Assembly (NCBI GenBank): GCA_023441105.1
Contig: JAEZQX010000040.1
Coordinates: forward strand, 1 to 20,142
Length of the DNA stretch: 20,142 bases
From: Pseudomonadota bacterium
GTDB lineage: Bacteria; Pseudomonadota; Gammaproteobacteria; Burkholderiales; Burkholderiaceae
Reading direction: 5' to 3'
Positions 13,948-20,142 of this stretch are shown here, one piece after another; the stretch's first letter is position 1; every line of letters starts with the position of its first letter. A program made the translations under genes and the position numbers. Under the pieces are notes generated by a model, which saw only the letters and a program-made list of their open reading frames with translations, was not told the origin of the DNA and did no database searches.

Positions 13948-15351
13948 ATGGCCCTGACCGATCTTCCCTTTGCCGGCATCACCGACCTGGCCGACGCCTA
14001 CAAGAGTCGCAAGCTGTCGCCGGTCGAAGTGACCCGGCAGATCCTCGAGCGCATCGAGCGGCTCGATCCGAACCTGCACAGCTATGTCACGGTGACGCCC
14101 GAGATCGCCCTCGAGCAGGCGCGCAAGGCGGAGGAAGAGATCGGGCGCGGCCAGATCCGCGGCCCGATGCACGGCGTGCCGGTGGGTATCAAGGACTTGT
14201 GCGAGACCAAGGGCGTGAAGACCACCTGGGGCTCCACCATCTACGCGAACTACGTGCCGGATGCCGATTGCACCGTGGTTCGCAAGCTGTTCGACGCCGG
14301 CGCCATCATGGTCGGCAAGGTGCAGATGACCGAAGGCGCGTACGCCGTGCACCATCCGGAGATCGCAGCCCCGGCCAATCCCTGGCATGCCGACCACTGG
14401 CCCGGCGTCTCCTCCAGCGGTTCCGGTGTCGCCACCGCCGCCGGCCTTTGCTACGGCGCCATCGGCACCGACACCGGCGGATCCATCCGCTTTCCTTCCG
14501 GTGCGAATGGCTTGACCGGCCTGAAGCCGACCTGGGGCCGGGTCAGCCGGCACGGCGTGCTGCCGCTCGCCAACAGCCTCGACCACGTCGGCCCGATGAC
14601 GCGCTCGGCTGCCGATGCAGGGGCCATGCTGGGCGCGATGGCGGGCGTCGATCCTCAGGACCCGACCACGCTGGAGGCGCCGGTTCCGGATTACCTCTCC
14701 GGCATCGAGCAGGGCCTGCGCGGCCTGCGCATCGGCTTCGACCCGCGCTTCATCCATGACGTCTGCGTGCCCGATACCGCCGCCGTGATCGACGATGCCC
14801 GCAAGGTCCTCGCCGACCTCGGCGCCAGGCTGTCGGAGATCGTCATGCCGTCGCAGACCTTGCCGATGTCGAAGGACTGGGCCAAGTTCTGCGGTGTCGA
14901 GACGGCCGTCGCGCACGAGAAGACCTACCCGGCCCGCGCCAAGGAATACGGACCGGTCCTGGCGGACCTGATCGACACCGGCAAGAAGGTGGATGTCCTG
15001 GAGCTGATGAGGATCTATCACGCGCGCCTCGTGTTCCAGGGGCAATTGCGCAAGCTCTTCCAGGAGATCGACCTGCTGTTGGTGCCGGTGCATCCCTTCG
15101 GCAATCCGTCGGCAGCGCAATTGGACGAGGTCTTCGCGCGTCCCGGCGGCATCGACGACGTGCTGCGCTTCACCGCTCCGTTCGACATGTCGGGCAGCCC
15201 GACCATCACCATCCCGGGTGGCTTCAATGCGGCCGGCCTGCCCATCGGCTTCCAGCTCGTGGGCCGGCATCTCGACGAGGCCTTGCTGGTGAGGGCCGGG
15301 CATGCCTACCAGGGAGCGACGGACTGGCACCGGCGGCATCCGTCGCTCTGA
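13948..15351 (+). CDS. Amidase-signature-family hydrolase
   Basis: This 467-residue cytoplasmic amide hydrolase belongs to the amidase-signature family and splits C-N bonds to release ammonia or an amine. The catalytic triad is readable: Lys82 (VGIKDL), cis-Ser155 (GVSSSGSG) and nucleophile Ser179 (GTDTGGSIRFPSG), with the correct 24-residue spacing between the two serines. GPMHGVPVG (72-80) and the C-terminal FDMSGSPTITIPGG plus GLPIGFQLVGRH are family hallmarks. The ATG at 13948 has the strongest Shine-Dalgarno in the window; the open frame to 13774 is upstream noise. It leads a run of five further same-strand genes. Relatives hydrolyse many amides, and the sequence does not show which one. 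GatA is unlikely, as no GatB or GatC lies nearby. Confidence 0.93.
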   Translation: MALTDLPFAGITDLADAYKSRKLSPVEVTRQILERIERLDPNLHSYVTVTPEIALEQARKAEEEIGRGQIRGPMHGVPVGIKDLCETKGVKTTWGSTIYANYVPDADCTVVRKLFDAGAIMVGKVQMTEGAYAVHHPEIAAPANPWHADHWPGVSSSGSGVATAAGLCYGAIGTDTGGSIRFPSGANGLTGLKPTWGRVSRHGVLPLANSLDHVGPMTRSAADAGAMLGAMAGVDPQDPTTLEAPVPDYLSGIEQGLRGLRIGFDPRFIHDVCVPDTAAVIDDARKVLADLGARLSEIVMPSQTLPMSKDWAKFCGVETAVAHEKTYPARAKEYGPVLADLIDTGKKVDVLELMRIYHARLVFQGQLRKLFQEIDLLLVPVHPFGNPSAAQLDEVFARPGGIDDVLRFTAPFDMSGSPTITIPGGFNAAGLPIGFQLVGRHLDEALLVRAGHAYQGATDWHRRHPSL

Positions 15352-15385
15352 TCGCCGCGAAGCTCGCGAAACCGGAGGCCTCCCG

Positions 15386-16375
15386 ATGAACTGGCTCGAG
15401 CAGTCGATCATGCACACCCGCGGCCTGGCCCGAGGCGCGGCGGGCGCCACGCACCAGCTCGACGAAGCCCGCCAGGGCAAGTACCACTTCACCATGGGGC
15501 CGTACTCCGACCCGGTGCTGTCGATCAAGCCGGGTGATCGAATCGTCGTCGAGACCCGCGACGCATTCGGTGGCGCGGTGAAGACCGAGCAGGACCTGCC
15601 GTCGAAGGTGCTGCGGCTGCCGTTCGTGAACCCGCAGAATGGCCCGGTCATGATCGAGGGCGCCGAGCCGGGAGATGCTCTCGCGGTGCACATCGAATCG
15701 ATGGCGCCGCGCGGCGACAATCCGCGCGGAACCTGCGCGCTGATTCCGTTCTTCGGCGGCCTCACCGGCACCTCGCTCACCGCCACGCTCAACGAACCGC
15801 TGCCGGAGCGCATCCGCAAGATCGACCTCGACGAGACCGGCGTGTACTGGAGCAAGCGCGTCACCCTGCCGTACCGGCCGCACATCGGCACGCTATCCAC
15901 GTCGCCGGAGATCGACTCGATCAGCTCGCTGATTCCCGACAATCACGGCGGCAACATGGACTTGCCGGACATGGGACCAGGCAGCATCACCTACCTGCCG
16001 GTGCGCGTGGAAGGCGCCAGGCTGTTCATCGGCGACGCCCACGCCTGCCAGGGCGACGGCGAAATCTGCGGCACGGCCGTCGAGTACTCCAGCGTCACCA
16101 CCATTCACGTCGACCTGATCAAGGGCTGGCACCTGGACTGGCCGCGGCTCGAGAACGAGCGGGTGATCATGGCCATTGGCAGCACCCGGCCGCTCGAGGA
16201 TGCGACACGCATCGCCTATGTCGAGCTGGTCAAGTGGCTGGAGGCGGAATACGGCTACGACCGCTGGGACGCCTACATGATGCTCAGCCAATGCGGCAGG
16301 GTGCGGCTGGGCAACGTAGTCGATCCGAAGTACACGGTGGGCGCCGCCATCGACAAACGCCATCTCCAGCCTTAG
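15386..16375 (+). CDS. Acetamidase/formamidase-family amidohydrolase
   Basis: This 329-residue enzyme belongs to the FmdA_AmdA family, a zinc-type hydrolase of short amides such as formamide and acetamide, unrelated in fold to the amidase-signature enzymes beside it. Family blocks are IKPGDRIVVETRDAFGG (48-64), DNHGGNMDLPDMGPGSI, and the strongly conserved IGDAHACQGDGEICGTAVE. The length is within the bacterial range. The ATG at 15386 is preceded by a GGAGG; the longer frame overlaps the previous amidase and is rejected. It lies 34 bases after the first amidase and 59 before the SDR. A short amide or related intermediate is the likely substrate; members with other activities are known, so this is not a firm formamidase call. 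Confidence 0.92.
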   Translation: MNWLEQSIMHTRGLARGAAGATHQLDEARQGKYHFTMGPYSDPVLSIKPGDRIVVETRDAFGGAVKTEQDLPSKVLRLPFVNPQNGPVMIEGAEPGDALAVHIESMAPRGDNPRGTCALIPFFGGLTGTSLTATLNEPLPERIRKIDLDETGVYWSKRVTLPYRPHIGTLSTSPEIDSISSLIPDNHGGNMDLPDMGPGSITYLPVRVEGARLFIGDAHACQGDGEICGTAVEYSSVTTIHVDLIKGWHLDWPRLENERVIMAIGSTRPLEDATRIAYVELVKWLEAEYGYDRWDAYMMLSQCGRVRLGNVVDPKYTVGAAIDKRHLQP

Positions 16376-16434
16376 CCGCAATCGTCTTTCAACCAGCTGC
16401 ATCGGCAGGCACGTCGACTCGAGGAGCAGATGCG

Positions 16435-17196
16435 ATGGATCTCGGCATCAAAGGGTTGAGCGCGATGGTCAGCGGCGGCACCCGTGGAATTGGCAGGGCG
16501 ATCGTCGAAACGCTGGCCACCGAGGGCGCCAGGGTCTCGTTCTGTGCGCGTCATGAAGCGGATGTCCGGCAGGCGACGGACGCCCTGGCAGCCAAGGGGG
16601 CGGAGGTCTTCGGCTGCACCGGCGACGTGGCGGACGGTGCCGCCATAGAAAAGTGGGTCGCCGAGACTGCGGCCCAGTTCGGCGGCGTCGACATCGTGAT
16701 CGCCAACGTCAGCGCGCTTGCCATCGGCCAGGACGAGGCCGCCTGGCGCAAGTCTTTCGAGGTCGACATGCTCGGCTGCGTGCGCCTGGTCGATGCCGCC
16801 ATGCCCTGGCTCGAGAAGAGCAAGGCGCCCGCCATTGTCGCCATCTCGAGCGTTTCCGGACGAGAGATCGATTTCGCGGCGGGGCCGTACGGTACCTTCA
16901 AGGCGGCGCTGGTGCACTACATCCAGGGGCTCGCTTTCCAGCAGGCCGCCAAGGGCATCCGGGCCAACACGGTCTCGCCCGGCAACACCTACTTTCCCGG
17001 CGGCGTCTGGGAACAGATCGAGCAGGGCAATCCGGAGCTGTTCCAGCGGTCCCTGGCGTTGAACCCGACCGGACGCATGGGCACGCCGCAGGAGATGGCC
17101 AACGCCGTCGCCTTCATCGCCAGTCCCGCGGCCAGTTTCATCTCGGGCACCAACCTGGTCGTCGATGGCGCCCTGACGCGCGGCGTCCAGCTCTGA
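16435..17196 (+). CDS. SDR-family NAD(P)-dependent oxidoreductase
   Basis: This 253-residue classical short-chain dehydrogenase/reductase has the glycine-rich cofactor motif SGGTRGIG (13-20), a D64 acidic site in GDVAD, an NVS motif (91-93, in place of NAG), the active-site Ser139 (AISSVSG) and the YxxxK pair Tyr152/Lys156 (YGTFK). The C-terminal FISGTNLVVDGALTRG is typical of the family. The Arg39-containing CARH segment after beta-2 suggests NADP(H) preference, but this is inference. The ATG at 16435 follows GGAG; a nearby out-of-frame ATG at 16430 is ignored. Sitting between amide hydrolases, it should act on a hydroxyl or ketone intermediate of the same pathway. The substrate is unknown. 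Confidence 0.93.
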   Translation: MDLGIKGLSAMVSGGTRGIGRAIVETLATEGARVSFCARHEADVRQATDALAAKGAEVFGCTGDVADGAAIEKWVAETAAQFGGVDIVIANVSALAIGQDEAAWRKSFEVDMLGCVRLVDAAMPWLEKSKAPAIVAISSVSGREIDFAAGPYGTFKAALVHYIQGLAFQQAAKGIRANTVSPGNTYFPGGVWEQIEQGNPELFQRSLALNPTGRMGTPQEMANAVAFIASPAASFISGTNLVVDGALTRGVQL

Positions 17197-17208
17197 AGGA
17201 GAACCCGC

Positions 17209-17433
17209 ATGAGTGCGACCGGGTCGAACGGCATGCGTGAGGCGGTCCGCGAGTTGGCCCGCCATGCCGACCTGCCGCTTGCGGCGGGCCGCGAGGAGGC
17301 GATCGCGCCGGTCCTGCAGGCGTGGCTGCTGGATGCCAATGCCTTGAGCCGCAAGATGAGCGCGCCCGAATACCGGACCCTGGCTCCGGCAACCATCCTG
17401 GTCCATCCGGCGGCAGAGGACGGAGAAGCCTGA
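17209..17433 (+). CDS. AtzG-like small subunit (DUF4089, GatC-like)
   Basis: This 74-residue protein has the AtzG/DUF4089 pattern: an N-terminal helix with LARHADLPLAAGREEAIAPV (15-34), LQAWLLDANALS (36-47) and a C-terminal APATILVHPAAED segment (59-71). AtzG was found as a small partner that stabilises the amidase AtzE in the cyanuric-acid pathway, much as GatC supports GatA. It is 12 bases after the SDR, has AAGGAG upstream, and is one base from the AtzE-like gene, the same order as in known atzG-atzE pairs. It therefore probably forms a complex with that amidase. The biochemical substrate need not be 1-carboxybiuret, so I give no symbol. Confidence 0.82.
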   Translation: MSATGSNGMREAVRELARHADLPLAAGREEAIAPVLQAWLLDANALSRKMSAPEYRTLAPATILVHPAAEDGEA

Positions 17434-17434
17434 C

Positions 17435-18856
17435 ATGACGGTGGCGCATCACGAGCTCGTGCGGCTGACGCTGGCGGACGCGGCCACGCTGGTGAAGAAG
17501 CGGGAGGTCTCGCCGGTCGAGCTGGTAGCGGCGTCGCTCGAGCGGATCGCCGAGGTCGACCCGCGGCTCAAGGCCTTCATCCGGGTGTTCGAGCAGGAAG
17601 CGCGGCAGGTTGCCAAGGCTGCAGAACTGATGCTGATGGCGGGACACGAGCTCGGTCCGCTGCACGGCATTCCGGTCGCCCTGAAGGACAACGTGGCGTT
17701 GCGCGGCCATCCCACCACAGCCGGCAGCAAGATCCTCGCCGACTGGATTCCGGAGCAGGACGCCACCGTCACTGCGCGGCTGCGTCAGGCCGGTGCCATC
17801 TTCGTCGGCAAGCTCAACATGCACGAGTTCGCCTGGGGCGGCACCTCCGACAATCCGCACTACGGCACGGTGCGCAATCCCTGGAACATCGACCGGTTCC
17901 CGGCTGGATCCAGCGGCGGCTCGGGCGCGGCGGTGGCAGCGCGCACCTGCTACGCCGCCATCGGCACCGACACCGGCGGCTCGATCCGGCTGCCGTCGGC
18001 CATCAACGGCATCGTCGGCATCAGGCCGACCTACGGCAGGGTCAGCAACCACGGCATCATCCCGCTCGCCTGGAGCATGGACACGGCCGGGCCGATGGCA
18101 CGGACGGTAGCGGATTGCGCGCTCATGTTCGGCGCGGTGGCGGGCCACGATCCGCGCGATGCGTCCACGGCGCGGATGCCGGTGCCGGACTATACCGAGG
18201 GCCTGGAGGCAGGCATCGAGGGTTTGCGCATCGGCATCATTCCGGGCTACTTCTTCCATCATCTCCAGCGACCGGTACACGACGCGGTGTCTACCGCGCT
18301 GGACAAGCTGGTGGCTGCCGGGGCGACCCTCGTCGAGGTCGACATCCACAACATCCACGGCAACATCTCGGCCCAGCTGACCATCGAGGCGGCCGAGCCC
18401 AGCACCTATCACCAGCGTTGGCTGCGCGAGCGGCCGGGCGACTACGGCGAGGATGTGCGCACGCTGCTGGAGGTCGGGGAGATGCTGCTGGCCACCCACT
18501 ACCTGCAGGCGCAGCGCTACCGCAACTTGCTGCGCGGCGAGTTCATGGACGCCTTCCGGCGCGTCGACGTTTTCGTCTGCCCTACGCTGCCGTTCACTGC
18601 CACCCGGATCGGCGAGATGAAGGTCGTGATCGAAGCGGGCCAGGAGGAGGAGATGCTGTCGGCCATCATGCAGTTCACCGGCGTGCCCAGCCTCACCGGC
18701 CTGCCGTCGCTCAACGTGCCGTGCGGCTTCGATCCCGACGGCATGCCGATCGGCATGCAGATCATCGGCCGCCCTTTCGACGAGGCGACCCTGTTCCGCG
18801 CGGGAGCGGCCTACCAGGCTGCCAGCGACTTCCACCTGCGGGAGCCCGACATCTGA
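17435..18856 (+). CDS. AtzE/GatA-like amidase (amidase-signature family)
   Basis: This 473-residue cytoplasmic hydrolase has the complete amidase-signature triad: Lys84 (VALKDN), cis-Ser159 and Ser183 (GSSGGSGAA; GTDTGGSIRLPSAING). Other hallmarks are GPLHGIPVA (74-82), VGKLNMHEFAWGG and GIRPTYGRVSNHG. The C-terminus ends GLPSLNVPCGFDPDGMPIGM. It pairs with the immediately upstream AtzG-like gene (one-base gap), the layout of atzG-atzE. Length and order fit 1-carboxybiuret hydrolase-type enzymes better than GatA, because GatB is absent and the partner is DUF4089. It is clearly paralogous to the first amidase in this operon but distinct in sequence. Its substrate is inferred to be a small amide or ureide. 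Confidence 0.92.
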   Translation: MTVAHHELVRLTLADAATLVKKREVSPVELVAASLERIAEVDPRLKAFIRVFEQEARQVAKAAELMLMAGHELGPLHGIPVALKDNVALRGHPTTAGSKILADWIPEQDATVTARLRQAGAIFVGKLNMHEFAWGGTSDNPHYGTVRNPWNIDRFPAGSSGGSGAAVAARTCYAAIGTDTGGSIRLPSAINGIVGIRPTYGRVSNHGIIPLAWSMDTAGPMARTVADCALMFGAVAGHDPRDASTARMPVPDYTEGLEAGIEGLRIGIIPGYFFHHLQRPVHDAVSTALDKLVAAGATLVEVDIHNIHGNISAQLTIEAAEPSTYHQRWLRERPGDYGEDVRTLLEVGEMLLATHYLQAQRYRNLLRGEFMDAFRRVDVFVCPTLPFTATRIGEMKVVIEAGQEEEMLSAIMQFTGVPSLTGLPSLNVPCGFDPDGMPIGMQIIGRPFDEATLFRAGAAYQAASDFHLREPDI

Positions 18857-18881
18857 AGATGGCGACTACAGCCGATCCCGC

Positions 18882-18901
18882 GGCGGACGCATCCATCCGC
18901 C
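18882..18901 (+). terminator. Intra-operon stem-loop after the AtzE-like gene
   Basis: GGCGGA (18882-18887) and TCCGCC (18896-18901) form a 6-base stem with an 8-base loop, followed by a C/T-rich tract. It lies in the 100-bp gap before the binding-protein gene. It could weaken read-through, or protect the message upstream, so that amounts of enzymes and binding protein differ. The call is tentative. Confidence 0.3.
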
Positions 18902-18956
18902 CGGCGGCTTCCTTTCTTACCTCAACGGCTCGGACTGGCAAACAGGAGAATGCATC

Positions 18957-20142
18957 ATGCGCAAGCAGGCGATGACTAGGGCATGGCTGGCGGGACTCTC
19001 GGCCGCGGCGCTGCTGGCGCTGGCAGCGCCGGCGGCGATGGCCCAGGCGAAGATCAAGATCGGATTGCTCGAGGACATCTCGGGAGACCTCGCGCTGATG
19101 GGCATGCCGAAGCTGCACGGATCACAGCTGGCTCTCGAGGAGATCAATGCGAAGGGCGGCATCATGGGACGGCAGATCGAGCTGATGCACCTCGATCCGC
19201 AAGGGGACAATGCCCGCTACCAGGAGTTCGCCCGCCGCCTGATCCAGCGCGACAAGGTGGATGTCCTGATCGGCGGCATCACCAGCGCCTCGCGCGAGGC
19301 GGTGCGCCCGATCGTCGATCGCGCCGACAAGCTGTACTTCTACACCAACCAGTACGAGGGCGGCGTCTGTGACGCCAACATGATCAGCGTCGGGGCGGTG
19401 CCCGAGCAACAGCTGTCGACCCTGATCCCTTGGATGGTGGAGAAGTTCGGCAAGCGGGTCTACACCGTGGCGGCGGACTACAACTTCGGGCAGCTCACTG
19501 CCGAATGGACCCGCGACCTGCTCAAGAAGGAAGGCGGCGAAGTCATCGGCCAGGAATTCATTCCGCTGGGTGTGTCGCAGTTCGGCCAGACCATCCAGAA
19601 CATCCAGCGCGCCAAGCCCGACTGGCTCATGATGCTCAACGTCGGCGCCGCCCAGGACTCCTTCTTCGAACAGGCGGCGGCGGCCAAGCTCAACCTGCCC
19701 ATGGCCAGCCCGATCAAGGTCATGCTGGGCTTCGAGCACAAGCGCTTCCAGCCGCCGGCCCTGCAGAACATGCACGCGGTGGCCAACTGGTTCGAGGAGA
19801 TCGACACGCCGGCGGCGGAGGACTTCAAGAAGCGCTGGCATGCGAAGTTTCCCAACGAGACCTACATCAACGACATGGGCTACAACGCCTACGTGGCGAT
19901 GTACATGTACAAGATGCTGGTCGAAACCGCCAAGTCCACCGACAAGGCGAAGATCCGCGAGGTGATCGCCACCGGCAATGCCTGCATCGAATCCCCGGAG
20001 GGGAAGATCTGCATCGATCCCAAGAGCCAGCACACGTCGCACCACATGCGCATGATCGGGGTGAACGCCGATCACTCGGTGAAGGTGATCAAGGACTTCG
20101 GCGAGATCAAGCCGTACTGGCTGGGCGAGGTCGGTTGCGACC
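18957..20142 (+). CDS. Urea/short-chain-amide ABC transporter substrate-binding protein (UrtA/FmdD-like), 3' cut
   Basis: This gene is open to the window end (395 codons seen; family members are about 410-440 residues). A Sec signal (MRKQAMTRAWLAGLSAAALL, ending AMAQ near residue 30) exports it. The mature protein is a branched-chain-type periplasmic binding protein: KIGLLEDISGDLALMG (34-49), LEEINAKGGIMGRQIELMHL, NARYQEFARRLI, FYTNQYEGGVCDANMISVGA, and late AVANWFEEIDTPAAEDFKKR. These match UrtA/FmdD proteins, which capture urea, formamide or acetamide. The ATG at 18957 has AGGAG eight bases upstream. Permease and ATPase genes (urtBCDE/fmdEF-like) are expected just beyond the window. The exact ligand is inferred from relatives and from the amide hydrolases upstream. 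Confidence 0.92.
   Translation, partial: MRKQAMTRAWLAGLSAAALLALAAPAAMAQAKIKIGLLEDISGDLALMGMPKLHGSQLALEEINAKGGIMGRQIELMHLDPQGDNARYQEFARRLIQRDKVDVLIGGITSASREAVRPIVDRADKLYFYTNQYEGGVCDANMISVGAVPEQQLSTLIPWMVEKFGKRVYTVAADYNFGQLTAEWTRDLLKKEGGEVIGQEFIPLGVSQFGQTIQNIQRAKPDWLMMLNVGAAQDSFFEQAAAAKLNLPMASPIKVMLGFEHKRFQPPALQNMHAVANWFEEIDTPAAEDFKKRWHAKFPNETYINDMGYNAYVAMYMYKMLVETAKSTDKAKIREVIATGNACIESPEGKICIDPKSQHTSHHMRMIGVNADHSVKVIKDFGEIKPYWLGEVGCD

Noticed and set aside
13948..15351. GatA (glutamyl-tRNA amidotransferase subunit A)
   Set aside because: The amidase signature is shared, but there is no gatB or gatC, and the context is amide catabolism.
13900..15942. 680-residue minus-strand open frame
   Set aside because: It lies antisense to the amidase and acetamidase genes, both with complete catalytic motifs; composition is that of a shadow frame.
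17138..18835. 565-residue minus-strand open frame
   Set aside because: It is antisense to the AtzG/AtzE-like pair, with no motif and no plausible start signal.
1..20142. tRNA, rRNA, CRISPR, prophage or insertion-sequence features
   Set aside because: No cloverleaf-like segments, regularly spaced repeats, transposase motifs or integrase motifs were seen by eye on either strand; a tool search could still reveal a divergent element.

Overview
The window is GC-rich throughout (strong G/C at third codon positions), densely packed, and has the gene content of a free-living, metabolically versatile Gram-negative bacterium. Secretion signals, an EmrAB pump, Rnk, DUF2145, TfoX-like and urea/amide-uptake genes together suggest a proteobacterium, most likely a betaproteobacterium such as a Burkholderiales relative. 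This placement is inference; there is no rRNA or other taxonomic marker. I saw no tRNA, rRNA, CRISPR array, insertion sequence or phage gene.

Layout. (1) 1-3016, plus strand: the 3' end of an ABC-importer operon of the nitrate/sulfonate/taurine type. It holds the tail of the ATPase, an NMT1-type periplasmic binding protein, a permease, and a second, unrelated family-3-like binding protein. Two of the joints are 4-base ATGA overlaps. (2) 3075-6371, plus strand: an EmrRAB-type efflux operon made of a MarR repressor, an HlyD/EmrA membrane-fusion protein and a 14-TM DHA2 transporter. A readable sigma70-type promoter has its -10 hexamer overlapped by a near-perfect 20-bp palindrome, the likely MarR operator. 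(3) 6492-7868, plus strand: a fumarase/aspartase-superfamily lyase (PurB/CMLE-like) that unusually begins with a secretion signal. (4) 7922-10477, minus strand: a DUF2145 protein, a Ser-rich exported protein and a metallo-beta-lactamase-fold hydrolase. (5) 10592-12416, plus strand: a TfoX N-domain protein, a two-TM-helix protein and an exported ankyrin-repeat protein. (6) 12456-13461, minus strand: an Rnk/GreA-C-like gene overlapping a small protein that looks like EF-G domains III and V with no G domain and no domain IV. (7) 13462-13947: a 486-bp divergent spacer rich in inverted repeats, ending in a promoter. (8) 13948-20142, plus strand: a probable amide/ureide-utilisation operon with an amidase-signature hydrolase, an acetamidase/formamidase, an SDR oxidoreductase, an AtzG-like small subunit, an AtzE/GatA-like amidase, and a UrtA/FmdD-like binding protein cut by the window end.

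How the genes work together. Region 8 reads as one catabolic unit: a binding protein (with transporter genes expected beyond the window) imports a small amide or urea-like compound, several amide hydrolases split it stepwise, releasing ammonia, and the SDR oxidises or reduces a carbonyl/hydroxyl intermediate. The true substrate cannot be read from sequence. Region 2 is a self-regulated drug or aromatic-acid efflux system. The most unusual single items are the exported lyase, the EF-G-derived mini-protein coupled to rnk, the six-unit 15-bp repeat at the front of the ankyrin gene, and the structured spacer before the amide operon.
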